A stretch of DNA of 33,681 nucleotides from Opitutaceae bacterium (GTDB taxonomy: Bacteria > Verrucomicrobiota > Verrucomicrobiia > Opitutales > Opitutaceae), in contig JAPKDW010000017.1 of NCBI GenBank assembly GCA_028822375.1, positions 1 to 33,681 of the forward strand, written 5' to 3'. A model generated the notes under the pieces. It did not search any database, was not told where the DNA came from, and was given only the letters and a program-made list of their open reading frames with translations. Each line of letters opens with the position of its first letter. Positions within the stretch are counted from its first letter, which is position 1. The position numbers and the translations under genes are program-made. Below are positions 1 to 7,982 of the stretch, one piece after another.

Positions 1-435
1 GCCTCTTCCTCTTCCTTTTGTTTTGCCGCCGCCGCCGCCGCCGCCGCCGCGATAGCCACCGCCACCGCCACCGCCGCCGCCGTAGCCACCGCCACCGCCA
101 CTGTAGCCACCGCCACCGCCGCTGTAGCCTCCGCCACCACCTCCGCCGCTGCCGCCGCGGAATCCGCCACCGCCGCCACCGCGGGGTCGCTCAGGTCGAG
201 GGGTTGCCTCGCGTACTCTTAATTCACGTCCAAGGAGTTCGGTTCCATTGAGCGATTCAATCGCAGTATTAGCTTCGCCAGAATCGGTCATGGTTATGAA
301 TGCAAAACCGCGAGGTCTTCCAGTTTCACGATCCATGATCAATTTAACGGATTCAACTGCTCCGAACGTAGCGAATGCTTCGCGTACGTCATCTTCGGAT
401 GCGTCGAATGTCAGGTTGCCTACATATATGTCCAT
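1..435 (-). CDS. RRM-type Gly-rich RNA-binding protein, cut by left edge
   Basis: Single-strand RNA-binding protein of the bacterial RRM/Rbp type, probably cytoplasmic. The start is the ATG at 435-433, and the frame stays open for 145 codons to the left edge, so the C terminus is missing. One RNA recognition motif fills residues 2-76, with RNP-2 IYVGNL at 3-8 and RNP-1 RGFAFITM at 42-49, including the aromatic residues expected to stack on RNA. From residue 85 the protein becomes almost pure glycine with YSGGGGG repeats, then ends in view with a basic KTKGRGRG stretch. This RRM plus Gly-rich layout is known from cyanobacterial and other bacterial Rbp proteins linked to cold or RNA metabolism; the role here is inferred. 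No clear Shine-Dalgarno precedes the ATG. It is separated from ruvB by 148 bases. Confidence 0.93.
   Translation of the reverse strand, partial: MDIYVGNLTFDASEDDVREAFATFGAVESVKLIMDRETGRPRGFAFITMTDSGEANTAIESLNGTELLGRELRVREATPRPERPRGGGGGGFRGGSGGGGGGGYSGGGGGYSGGGGGYGGGGGGGGGYRGGGGGGGGKTKGRGRG
25..144 (-). repeat. GCC tract and 21-base coding repeats of the Gly-rich tail
   Basis: A run of eight GCC trinucleotides (25-50) is followed by near-identical 21-base units, for example 82-102 and 103-123, which read on the minus strand as YSGGGGG heptads. The repeats lie inside the RNA-binding protein gene and probably expand or contract by replication slippage. Confidence 0.85.
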
Positions 436-494
436 TTTGAAAAAGCGCCTAATCTAAAAATACAGAATCGATAAACGGCGCCCTTATCAAATCT

Positions 495-518
495 GCTTGA
501 AAACACGCTGTTTCAAGC
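495..518. other. 8-base perfect inverted repeat between ruvB and the RRM gene
   Basis: GCTTGAAA (495-502) and TTTCAAGC (511-518) are exact complements around an 8-base loop. On the minus strand it lies downstream of ruvB and upstream of the RRM gene. There is no proper T run after it, so it is either a weak terminator, an operator, or a structure in the RRM gene's 5' leader. Confidence 0.5.
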
Positions 519-583
519 GAGTCCTCATTAATTGAGAATTGGCAGTCAATGACGCGGTTCCCATTTTTGCAAGGAGTTAAATG

Positions 584-1621
584 CTAGGCGTCTAGTGGTA
601 GTTCGTTGCTTTCTGCTAGGCCAATCGCCTCGTAGCCTTTGCCCGAAATGACGCGACCTTGGGGCGTGCGTTGGATGAAGCCGTTTTGAATCAAAAATGG
701 TTCGTGGACTTCTTCGAGCGTATCGGCTTCTTCGCCTACTGCGACGGCGATGGTTTTGAGTCCGACGGGTCCGCCTTTGTATGTGCGGGCAATGGTCGAC
801 AGTATTCGCTTGTCGATTTCGTCGAGCCCATATTTGTCGATCCCGAGGAGTTCGAGCGCGGCATGGGCGCTCTCTTGGGTGATCGTGCCGGTACTGCGTT
901 CTTCTGTGTAGTCGCGAGCGAAGTACACGAGGTTGTTGGCGATTCTTGGCGTGCCGCGGGAGCGGTTGGCGATTTCGACCCCACCCGTGGTTTCGACGGG
1001 TATGTCGAGGAGCTTGCAGCTGCGTTCGACGATGCTGAGTAGATTTTTGGGCGAGTAGTAATCGAGACGAGTTTGTAGAGTGAAGCGACTGCGGAGCGGA
1101 GCGGTGAGCAATCCGCTGCGAGTGGTTGCTCCGATAAGCGTGAAGCGGGGGATATTGAGTCGAACCGATCGGGCGTTGGGGCCTTGGTCGATCATGATGT
1201 CGATTCGGTAGTCCTCCATTGCTGAATAGAGGTATTCTTCGACTGTCTTGGGTAGACGGTGGATTTCGTCGATGAAGAGAATGTCGCCTTCTTGCAGGTT
1301 GGTAAGCATGCCGGCGAGGTCACTGGCTTTTTCGATGACCGGTCCGGAGGTGACACGCACGTTGCTTCCCATTTCGGATCCGATGATGAAGGCGAGACTG
1401 GTCTTGCCGAGACCAGGAGGGCCGCTGAGAAGAATATGATTGAGCGGCTCTTTGCGCTTGCGAGCGGCTCCTGTCATGATGCGTAGCCGTTCGATGGTTT
1501 TGTCCTGTCCGACGAAGTCTTTGAAGGAAAGGGGGCGTAGGATCGATTCAGTCTGGGAGTTCAGCGGAGTTTCCAACGCTTCGGCGTAGAAATCGACTCC
1601 AGTTTGGCTAGGTTCGCTCAT
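584..1621 (-). CDS. ruvB: Holliday junction branch migration ATPase RuvB
   Basis: Hexameric AAA+ motor that drives branch migration of Holliday junctions together with RuvA during recombinational repair, ahead of RuvC cleavage. At 345 residues it has the usual length. Walker A GPPGLGKT lies at 67-74, Walker B with DEIH at 118-121, sensor 1 GATTRSG at 164-170, and the arginine-finger region PLRSRF at 175-180. The C-terminal winged-helix domain carries the typical QNGFIQRTPQGR stretch near residue 315. ruvA and ruvC are not in this window. No Shine-Dalgarno is visible before the ATG. The upstream gene on the same strand ends in a strong terminator 100 bases before this start, so ruvB probably has its own promoter in 1622-1725. 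Confidence 0.98.
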   Translation of the reverse strand: MSEPSQTGVDFYAEALETPLNSQTESILRPLSFKDFVGQDKTIERLRIMTGAARKRKEPLNHILLSGPPGLGKTSLAFIIGSEMGSNVRVTSGPVIEKASDLAGMLTNLQEGDILFIDEIHRLPKTVEEYLYSAMEDYRIDIMIDQGPNARSVRLNIPRFTLIGATTRSGLLTAPLRSRFTLQTRLDYYSPKNLLSIVERSCKLLDIPVETTGGVEIANRSRGTPRIANNLVYFARDYTEERSTGTITQESAHAALELLGIDKYGLDEIDKRILSTIARTYKGGPVGLKTIAVAVGEEADTLEEVHEPFLIQNGFIQRTPQGRVISGKGYEAIGLAESNELPLDA

Positions 1622-1725
1622 GAGTTTTGGCGGAATTTCGAATTTGTGGGGTTTAAATCAATCATTTGAGGTAAGAGCAAGCGGAAGGGAAAGGATAGGA
1701 AGAAAGCTTGTTTGGGTTGGGGCAT

Positions 1726-1759
1726 AAAAAAGCCCCGCGTCGCATAGCGAAGCGGGGCT
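1726..1759 (-). terminator. Intrinsic terminator of the RG-rich protein gene
   Basis: On the minus strand AGCCCCGC pairs with GCGGGGCT (1752-1759 with 1731-1738). Four further base pairs sit above a mismatch, with a TAT loop, and a run of six T follows. It begins 11 bases after the stop codon of the upstream gene, so it separates that gene from ruvB. Confidence 0.92.
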
Positions 1760-1769
1760 GGATAAAGGA

Positions 1770-2729
1770 CTATTCGCTTGGCGATTCTCGTCGTTCGCCT
1801 TGTGGGCGACGACGGCGTCTGCGATTGCCGCCTTCGCGGTTACTATCTCCGCTTTCGCGGTTACTATCTCCACCTTCGCGTGGACCTCGGTCTTCACGAC
1901 TGCGCCCTTCGGCGTTGTTGCGAGGACCACGGTTCCGGTTACGACCGCCGCGTTGGCGATTGTTCGGGCGTTCGCCGTTGTTTTCTCTAGGACCGCGGTT
2001 TTGTCCTTCACGGCGTCTGCGACGCTGGTTCGGGTCGCGGTTGTCGTTTCGTCGCCCTTTGGGCTTCGGCGTTTCTTCTTCACTAGAGAATAGCGACTTC
2101 AACCATGCGAAGAATCCCTTTTTCTTGGGAGGCTTCGACAGGGTAACAGGACTATCTTCTGAACGAACGCGCTTCTTGGGAGCTGCCCGTTTCCCGTCCG
2201 TTGAAGGGCGGAATTCTTCGGCTGCCCGTTGTGGTGGGCGTTGGGTTTCTTTTAGGGTCGCGAAGCGTTCGGGACGATTGTCGTCGGTTGCTTCGGGTGA
2301 CTGGGAGGATTCGTCATCCGGGTAGGCTTCGATATTGGAATCGATGGCTTTTTCTTCTGGCGAGGTCTCTTCTTCTTCTTTGCGTTCTGGTCGCTCGAAC
2401 CGTTCTCTGCGCTTTGGAGAGGCGGGTCTATCGCCACCAACGAGGTGGCTGGGAGCGGTTGATTTGACGACGAGGTCGTCCATTTCGATTATATCGTCGT
2501 CGTCGTATGCTCCTCGAATTTGATCGAGGGTTTTAGCGGCTGATGCGTTGGACGCGCCAGGCCGGCGTTTACGTGTACCATACAGGATGGCTTTCTTCTC
2601 GGTAGGAGCTGGTGAGGAGGGCTCTTTGCGCTCGGATTTTTCCGGTGCGCTTTCGGCTGCCTCCTGGGGCTGAGCGGCAGATTCGTCGCTATCCAGCTTC
2701 TTTTCGTTTGTTTCTTCTGTGTCAGACAT
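1770..2729 (-). CDS. Disordered acidic/RG-rich protein of unknown function
   Basis: I do not recognise a family. The 319-residue product has low sequence complexity throughout. It has an acidic, Ala/Ser/Glu-rich N terminus (1-45), a short conserved-looking segment AILYGTRKRRPG (47-58), an acidic patch DDDDIIEMDDL (76-86), a mixed-charge middle, a basic amphipathic stretch KKKGFFAWLKSLF (202-214), and an Arg/Gly/Asn-rich tail (226-314) with RGG, RNR and polyarginine motifs. The tail suggests RNA binding or condensate formation; the FFAWLKSLF segment could touch a membrane or a partner protein. These roles are inference. The ATG at 2729 is the first codon of the long frame. The reading frame is supported by its own terminator and by the absence of stop codons over 960 bases, but part of its openness comes from biased composition. 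Confidence 0.8.
   Translation of the reverse strand: MSDTEETNEKKLDSDESAAQPQEAAESAPEKSERKEPSSPAPTEKKAILYGTRKRRPGASNASAAKTLDQIRGAYDDDDIIEMDDLVVKSTAPSHLVGGDRPASPKRRERFERPERKEEEETSPEEKAIDSNIEAYPDDESSQSPEATDDNRPERFATLKETQRPPQRAAEEFRPSTDGKRAAPKKRVRSEDSPVTLSKPPKKKGFFAWLKSLFSSEEETPKPKGRRNDNRDPNQRRRRREGQNRGPRENNGERPNNRQRGGRNRNRGPRNNAEGRSREDRGPREGGDSNRESGDSNREGGNRRRRRRPQGERRESPSE
1833..1871 (-). repeat. 21-base tandem repeat in the RG-rich tail
   Basis: The 18-base segment at 1833-1850 recurs exactly at 1854-1871 with a 21-base period. It encodes GDSNRE-type repeats near the C terminus of the RG-rich protein. Confidence 0.85.
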
Positions 2730-2790
2730 TAGTTATATAATTGGCGCGATTCGGCATGTCTTCGCTCGTTCGCGCGGTAGGTATTTCCTG

Positions 2791-2844
2791 TTTCTACGGC
2801 GGTTCCCCTAAAAGAAGAGGGGGTTCTGTATTCCGCCGTGGAAA
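2791..2844. other. Long nested hairpin in the divergent intergenic region
   Basis: TTTCTACGGCGG (2791-2802) pairs with CCGCCGTGGAAA (2833-2844) over 12 positions with one G-U wobble. Inside it CCCCT (2805-2809) pairs with AGGGG (2818-2822). It lies between the minus-strand RG-rich gene and the plus-strand dUTPase-like gene. No T run follows on either strand, so it is not an ordinary terminator. An operator or a structured 5' leader is more likely. Confidence 0.6.
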
Positions 2845-2987
2845 GGGCTACTCTACTGATCTGGGGGGAAATACAATCTTAAACCTCGATGAAGATGACG
2901 CGAATCGACGGATTATTGGCGAAGAGGCCGTTTTTGATAGCGGCAATTGGCTTGCCTGACAGCGGAATGGGAGGTAGTGCTCAGTTC

Positions 2988-3359
2988 ATGGATAAGCTCA
3001 CGCAGATTTTTGAAATGCAGGAAGAATTGAACGCCCGTATCGGAGTTAATCTGAAGGGGATCGACGAGAAGGAGCAGACCAAGTGGGTCTTGAACTATAC
3101 TCGAGCGATGCAGCAGGAGATGGCTGAGTTGACAGATTCGGTTCCTTGGAAGTGGTGGGCGAAGTATCAGGAGTTCGACAAGCAGAACGCCCGGGTCGAA
3201 GTGATTGACCTGTTTCATTTTCTCGTATCGCTTGCTCAGACATTGGGTATGACGGCTGATGATGTCTTCGATGCGTATATTGCGAAGAATAAAGTGAATC
3301 ATCAGCGACAGGACTCCGGCTATACGGAGAAAGACGAAGCGGATTCGCGCCATATCTAG
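2988..3359 (+). CDS. Dimeric-type dUTPase / all-alpha NTP pyrophosphatase
   Basis: Predicted to hydrolyse dUTP (or a related NTP) to the monophosphate and pyrophosphate, keeping uracil out of DNA. The 123-residue product matches the all-alpha dimeric dUTPase type. It has an EEL helix at 12-14, the EMAELTDSVPWKWW block at 44-57, with acidic Mg2+ ligands likely at E44, E47, E71 and D74, EVIDLFHF at 71-78, and the NHQRQDSGY tail near 104-112. I chose the ATG at 2988 because homology begins at MDKLTQIF and GGAGGT lies 12 bases upstream. The frame stays open back to an ATG at 2889, but those 33 residues look uncharacteristic. The gene is 29 bases upstream of the TPR gene and may be cotranscribed with it. 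dUTP specificity is inferred from the motifs only. Confidence 0.82.
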   Translation: MDKLTQIFEMQEELNARIGVNLKGIDEKEQTKWVLNYTRAMQQEMAELTDSVPWKWWAKYQEFDKQNARVEVIDLFHFLVSLAQTLGMTADDVFDAYIAKNKVNHQRQDSGYTEKDEADSRHI

Positions 3360-3388
3360 TTTTTCGTCGGCTCAGGGTTTTGGCTTCT

Positions 3389-6070
3389 ATGAATCGCTAC
3401 TTTAGCTGGATTCGATATTCGATGGCGGTGGCGCGTTTTTCGATTTTGGGCTATGTTCTTGGACTGGCGCACGTTTCCTTGGGACAGGAAGATGCCATTC
3501 CTTTAGTTGACGAAGAGCAGAATTTACTAGCTCGACGAAACGATGTTTTTTGGAAGGGCGAAAGCGCTCGTCGAGCCTTGCAGTCGGGTTTGTATGAATT
3601 GGCGGAGCGTTATTCCCAAGAGGCATTGGATGGAGTGGATGGCAATGATGGTGAACTGAGGGAAAATCTGCGTTTGTTGCAGGTCGATGCGTTGTTGGGA
3701 CGTGGACTTTACGATAGAGCTGGATCCTTGCTTAGCGCTTTGAGCGGAGAGGGGGTCTTCAATCAATCTAAGGTTCTTAGGGAAGCTGTGTTGGCTTTGG
3801 TGAGAGAAAGCGAGGAGGAAGGGGCTCGGTTCTTGGAATCGATCGATGCTTCGGAATTCGATTTCGGCGAGCGTGCCTGGCATGCTTTGATTCGCGGCTG
3901 GTTAGATTTGCGCTCAGGAGACTTGGAAGGGTCTGATACGGAGTTTTCGGAGGCGAAACGATATGCGAATAACCAGTCGCCAGCTTTGGCGGCGCAGATC
4001 GGTTATCTGGTGTTCCGCTATCAATTGGAGTCGGAGGATGTCTCTGTCGCGATCGGAGATTTAAGGTTGAATTATGAGGCTAGCCGCGGATTGGAAACGG
4101 GATTCCGATACGGTCAGCTATTGGCCGTGGCTTTGTTTGACGAGGGGCGTAGCGATGAGGCTATCGAGGTGGTGAACGAAGCGATTGAGGAGTTACCGGA
4201 AATTTACGTTGACCGTAGGGATCAATTCTTGCTTTTGCAGTTGCTCCTCTCGGGTCCGGATTCGGATTTGGGTCAAAGTGCCGCGAGGGAATTAGCGGTA
4301 GATGGGAATAACCTTTCGCTCCAGCAAATTGCGCTGCAGCATTTAATTTCGGAAAGCCTGGGCGACGAAGGGAGGCTGGGCGAAGCTTTGATGGTGACTT
4401 TGGACTCGATCGTCGAAGGTTCGGCGGCGCATCCATTGGCAGCAGAGGCCCTATATTATAGAAGTGTTCGGCGGTATCAGTTGAGAGACTATGCGAATAT
4501 GGAGGACGATGCGTATCGTTTGATGGATACGTTTCCGGATTCCGCCTATCGGCGAGGGTCTTTGACGTTGCTGGCATCGGCTTCGTGGCAGAGAGAGAGA
4601 TTTCGAACGGCTGCGAGTTTCTTGTCTCAGGCGCGATCGGAATTTGCGGGAAGTCTGGATGACGAGGCTTTGAGCATTTTAATTGCGGATTGCTATTTTC
4701 GTGCAGGACTTCGAGGGCAGGGCAATTCGGAGGATTTTGCGAATGCGGCTGAGGCGTACGAGATCGCGTTGAACGAATCGTCAGAAAGGGAAATGGCTAG
4801 TCAGATATTCTTTCAGTTGGTTCTGTCTCATTTAAAGGCGGGCTCGACCGAGACTGCGAAAGCTATCTTGGACGATCCAATTAGAAGCGCGAAGTCGGAC
4901 GCGTTGAAAGTTTGGCGGGGCGAATGGATGTTGATAAAGCAGATGCGCCACGAAGGGCAATCGAACGAAGCCTACGAGCGAATTCGGGGTAACGTGAATC
5001 TGGAGGGGATGAATTCTGGATTGGAACTGCGTATGCTCTGGCTGGGTTCGAAACTCGCATACGAGTCTGGTCTGTATGGGGAGACTGAGGTGTGGGTCGA
5101 GGATATGAACGATGTCCTGGACGAGGTTGATTTTGGCGATGATCCGTTCGAGAATCAGGTAAGGTCGGACGGGATGCTCACGCTTGCGGAGTCGTTTTTG
5201 AAATTGGGAGACGAGGAGTCCGAACAAGCTGGTTTGGCCCTATTGACTCGGCTTCGGGAGGAATTCGCGGGTTCGGAGTCCGCAGAACGGTCGTATATCG
5301 TTCAGGCTCGATACCTTTCGGATCAGGAGTTAGTAGTGGAAGCGGGGCAGTTGCTTACCTATCTTTTCGATAATTTTCCGAATAGCAAGTATGCGCCTTT
5401 GGCTTTGTATGAAACGGCTCTCAATGCGGAGAAGCGTGGTTTGGCTGAATATTTGAAGCAAGCGATGGAATTGCTTGACCGGATTGCGAAAGACTATCCT
5501 GAATCCGACTTGGTGTATTACGCGCGATTGAAACAGGGCGATTTGCTGCGGAAGTTGAATCTCTACGGAACTGCCGAGATCGTGTATGAGCAACTTGAAG
5601 ATGCGTTCGGAGATCGTCCGGATCGCTATTTGGCGCAGATTTCTTTGGCGGATACTTTGATTGCTCAGGCGAGCGAAGATCCGAGTAAGTTCGAAGCCGG
5701 AATATCTCGTCTCGAATTGTTGATGGATTTACCTGACATTCCGATCGAACTCCGAGCGGAGGCGGGGTACAAGCGAGGAAATGCGTGGGAGAATAAGGGA
5801 GAACGGTTGAAGGCAAAATCGGCGTATTGGGATCTTTACGATTTGTTTGTCGTCGAGGAAATGAGGATACAGCAACTTGGGAAGAAGGGGCAGTATTGGC
5901 TGTCTAGAGCGATGTTCGAATTGGCTGAAATCTTCGAGGACGAAGCCGAGTTGGACATGGCTATTGAATTTTACGAAAAAATAGAGACGCTTGGGCTATT
6001 GGGTGGAGCGGCGGCTCGGTCCAGGGTCGATCAGCTTAAGCGCAGGGCTCCGGTCGCCGAAGCGCAATGA
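3389..6070 (+). CDS. Secreted tetratricopeptide-repeat protein
   Basis: An 893-residue, helix-rich protein probably in the periplasm or attached to the outer membrane. Residues 1-32 form a signal peptide: a basic start, a hydrophobic core near 14-28, and possible cleavage after VSLG (29-32). The rest consists of degenerate TPR units with recurring LA..Y...G/A pairs, for example ALQSGLYELAERYSQEAL near 55-72 and LLTYLFDNFPNSKYAPLALY near 650-670. The latter resembles the repeats of YbgF/CpoB and BamD. The ATG at 3389 was chosen over a TTG nine bases upstream. It is followed 10 bases later by an ExbB/TolQ gene, so a scaffold role for an energised envelope complex is a reasonable inference. I cannot name a specific family. 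Confidence 0.88.
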   Translation: MNRYFSWIRYSMAVARFSILGYVLGLAHVSLGQEDAIPLVDEEQNLLARRNDVFWKGESARRALQSGLYELAERYSQEALDGVDGNDGELRENLRLLQVDALLGRGLYDRAGSLLSALSGEGVFNQSKVLREAVLALVRESEEEGARFLESIDASEFDFGERAWHALIRGWLDLRSGDLEGSDTEFSEAKRYANNQSPALAAQIGYLVFRYQLESEDVSVAIGDLRLNYEASRGLETGFRYGQLLAVALFDEGRSDEAIEVVNEAIEELPEIYVDRRDQFLLLQLLLSGPDSDLGQSAARELAVDGNNLSLQQIALQHLISESLGDEGRLGEALMVTLDSIVEGSAAHPLAAEALYYRSVRRYQLRDYANMEDDAYRLMDTFPDSAYRRGSLTLLASASWQRERFRTAASFLSQARSEFAGSLDDEALSILIADCYFRAGLRGQGNSEDFANAAEAYEIALNESSEREMASQIFFQLVLSHLKAGSTETAKAILDDPIRSAKSDALKVWRGEWMLIKQMRHEGQSNEAYERIRGNVNLEGMNSGLELRMLWLGSKLAYESGLYGETEVWVEDMNDVLDEVDFGDDPFENQVRSDGMLTLAESFLKLGDEESEQAGLALLTRLREEFAGSESAERSYIVQARYLSDQELVVEAGQLLTYLFDNFPNSKYAPLALYETALNAEKRGLAEYLKQAMELLDRIAKDYPESDLVYYARLKQGDLLRKLNLYGTAEIVYEQLEDAFGDRPDRYLAQISLADTLIAQASEDPSKFEAGISRLELLMDLPDIPIELRAEAGYKRGNAWENKGERLKAKSAYWDLYDLFVVEEMRIQQLGKKGQYWLSRAMFELAEIFEDEAELDMAIEFYEKIETLGLLGGAAARSRVDQLKRRAPVAEAQ

Positions 6071-6080
6071 ACTTTTAGAT

Positions 6081-6794
6081 ATGAACTTTGCATCCATAGA
6101 TTCGATACATATTGAGCTGTTCGATAAGTTTCAGCAGGGCGGCGTGATTATGGGGCCGATGTTTTTGATGAGCATAGCGGCCTTGGCCGTATTTGTAGAA
6201 CGCGTGCTTTTCCTGCATCGTAATCAAATTCATTCGAGAAGTTTTCTAGCAGGAATCGAAAATTCGCTTAGCAAGGGACGTTTGGTGGAGGCTTTGACGG
6301 TCTGCCAGGATACTCCTGGGCCCGCTGCGGCGATGGTTAAGGCGGGCTTGATGACATTTAGAAAGACGGACGATGAAATTCGTGAAGCGGTGCGGGAAGC
6401 GGCAGTAGTGGAGTTGGGACCGATCAAGCGTCGAGTAGGGGCGTTGGCGGCGATTGCGCATGCGGCTCCTTTGTTTGGTTTGTTGGGAACGGTGATCGGC
6501 TTGATCGATGCGTTCTCGCAATACGAGGAGCAGGGCGTGTATTTGAACGCCGGTTTTTTGGCGACGGGTATGTGGCAGGCTTTGATTTCGACGGCGACTG
6601 GATTAGCTCTGAGCGCGGTGTGCGTATTGGGTCATCATTTTCTGGTCGGGCGCGTGCGTTCCATGACGCATGAAATGGAATGGCTAGGACAGGAGTTGCT
6701 CGTGTCGTTCGTAAAAATAAAGGCCGACGCGAATGTGGCCATCGAGGAAGAAAAGGAGGATGATGAAGCTGCTGGCTCTGAATCTGAAGACTGA
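6081..6794 (+). CDS. MotA/TolQ/ExbB-type proton channel subunit
   Basis: Inner-membrane subunit that, with the ExbD/TolR partner downstream, forms a proton-driven motor transmitting energy to the periplasm. The 237-residue product starts at the ATG at 6081; the open frame extends upstream into the TPR gene but that part has no family features. Three membrane segments are visible at about 23-44, 119-143 and 166-189, with the long cytoplasmic loop between the first two that is typical of ExbB. The signature GLLGTVIGLIDAF (133-145) and ISTATGLALS (169-178) carry the channel-lining threonines. The C terminus is a highly acidic tail. The stop overlaps the next gene by 32 bases. Whether it serves TonB-type uptake, Tol-type envelope maintenance or another process cannot be told from this sequence. 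Confidence 0.93.
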   Translation: MNFASIDSIHIELFDKFQQGGVIMGPMFLMSIAALAVFVERVLFLHRNQIHSRSFLAGIENSLSKGRLVEALTVCQDTPGPAAAMVKAGLMTFRKTDDEIREAVREAAVVELGPIKRRVGALAAIAHAAPLFGLLGTVIGLIDAFSQYEEQGVYLNAGFLATGMWQALISTATGLALSAVCVLGHHFLVGRVRSMTHEMEWLGQELLVSFVKIKADANVAIEEEKEDDEAAGSESED

Positions 6795-7212
6795 GATTCC
6801 GAAAACGGTTTCGCTGAGCTTTTTGCCGTTCGTGGATATTTGCGCGATTGGTTTGTTCGCGATGCTTTTTGGATCGAATTACGTGATCGCTCCTGGAATA
6901 CGCATTGATCTGCCGCGTTCGAACCATGTTCAGACGATTCATTCAGATCGCTTGCAGGTGATGTCGGTGGATGAAATCGGGGGAGTAGAGCAGATTATTT
7001 TCGAAGATCGTATTTTGAATTTGGAAAGTCTCAGCCGGATGCTCGAAGTTCGTGGAGAGGTTCCGGCGAACGTGACCCTGTTGGTACGGTTGGACGCGGC
7101 TGTTTCGGCGCAGACTTTTACGTCAATTTTCGAGATTGCAGAAGCTGCGGGTTACGAAACGATCCAGTGGGCCACTGAAAACCGTTTAATTTTTGGGGAA
7201 CGGGTTGATTGA
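6763..7212 (+). CDS. ExbD/TolR-type biopolymer transport subunit
   Basis: Single-pass inner-membrane partner of the ExbB-like channel. The 149-residue product has a short cytoplasmic N terminus, one membrane segment near 19-43, and a periplasmic domain. The proton-carrying aspartate expected in the membrane segment is present as FVDIC with D25. The segment lacks the usual VVFLLLIFFM wording, so the protein is a divergent member. Two adjacent ATG codons (6760 and 6763) are possible starts; AGGAGG at 6754-6759 touches the first and is three bases from the second, so I took 6763. The gene begins inside the ExbB-like gene, which points to translational coupling and a fixed subunit ratio. Confidence 0.88.
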   Translation: MKLLALNLKTEIPKTVSLSFLPFVDICAIGLFAMLFGSNYVIAPGIRIDLPRSNHVQTIHSDRLQVMSVDEIGGVEQIIFEDRILNLESLSRMLEVRGEVPANVTLLVRLDAAVSAQTFTSIFEIAEAAGYETIQWATENRLIFGERVD

Positions 7213-7952
7213 TGCAGCGCTTGACTTCCAGGTGGATTGTTGGCGTTTCGATAGGGGGCATTGTCCACGTCGGGATCTTTTGGATGGTCGCCGTGGTTTC
7301 GAATTCGGATGAAGCCGAACGGAAGAATCGTTCGGAGGGAGCGACGCTGCAATATATTGGCTCGGATACGGAGGAGCTTTCTCAGGTAATGAAGGAGCAG
7401 ATAATGCTATTCGACCCGAAACCTCTGATGAAGCCGACCCAATGGAATGGGGCGAACTTCGAACGGATCGAGGATTATTCGAATGCGGAGTCGACGCCAT
7501 TTCCAGATTATGCACCGTTGTTTTCGTCGGATAGTGGGGATTTTGTCGAGCCGTTCGGTAACTCGTGGAGCCAAGCTGGATCGCCTCGCGAGAATCATTT
7601 GGCGTTTCCTTACGTGGCTACTCGGCACTTCGGTCGCGAGAATTTGAAGCGGAGCAGTTCAGGCTCGGCAGGTTTGGAATTGGAAGTCGTCGAAGTTGGA
7701 TCGGGGAGGACGGTGTTTTCGAAAGAAATTTCTATTAATATAGCGCGCTCGGTTCTGGTGCTTGAGGAGGCGTGGAAATCGGTTGAATTCCTCCTGCAAG
7801 TAGTGGATTCCTTTCAAGTGGGTACGCCGTCTACTGTTCAATCAAGTCGGTTTCCTGAAATCGACAGGAAGTTGGGCGAATTAATGACAAAGGAACTTTT
7901 ACCTAAAGGCTTGTTAATCAACGGCTCGTACTTAGTTCGGATTTCCCGGTGA
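7212..7952 (+). CDS. Membrane-anchored protein in the TonB/TolA position, family unknown
   Basis: The 246-residue product has one N-terminal membrane segment at about 9-30 and the rest should be periplasmic. This is the layout of TonB or TolA, and the gene follows ExbB- and ExbD-like genes with its ATG overlapping the previous stop (TGATG). However there is no proline-rich spacer, and the C-terminal region (from about 150) does not show a TonB box-binding domain that I can recognise. There is a short alpha/beta-looking segment near 150-205 (LELEVVEVGSGRTVF onward). The third-partner role is inferred from position and topology. The last gene of the cassette; no strong terminator follows it before the tRNA-Thr promoter region. 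Confidence 0.75.
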   Translation: MQRLTSRWIVGVSIGGIVHVGIFWMVAVVSNSDEAERKNRSEGATLQYIGSDTEELSQVMKEQIMLFDPKPLMKPTQWNGANFERIEDYSNAESTPFPDYAPLFSSDSGDFVEPFGNSWSQAGSPRENHLAFPYVATRHFGRENLKRSSSGSAGLELEVVEVGSGRTVFSKEISINIARSVLVLEEAWKSVEFLLQVVDSFQVGTPSTVQSSRFPEIDRKLGELMTKELLPKGLLINGSYLVRISR

Positions 7953-7982
7953 CCCCCTTTAAGCTTTTTATTGAAATTTCAG

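Noticed and set aside
25-144. Short regular repeats that might suggest a CRISPR array
   Set aside because: Units are 21 bases, have no unique spacers, and translate as in-frame YSGGGGG repeats.
18-251. Arg/His-rich plus-strand open frame
   Set aside because: It is the complement of the glycine-rich tail of the minus-strand RRM protein; GCC repeats keep many frames open.
1658-2523. Several alternative open frames over the RG-rich gene on both strands
   Set aside because: Biased composition keeps them open. Only the 1770-2729 frame has a sensible start and a terminator directly after it.
2741-2959. 72-codon plus-strand open frame upstream of the dUTPase-like gene
   Set aside because: It overlaps the hairpin, has no ribosome binding site and no recognisable features; it is treated as leader.
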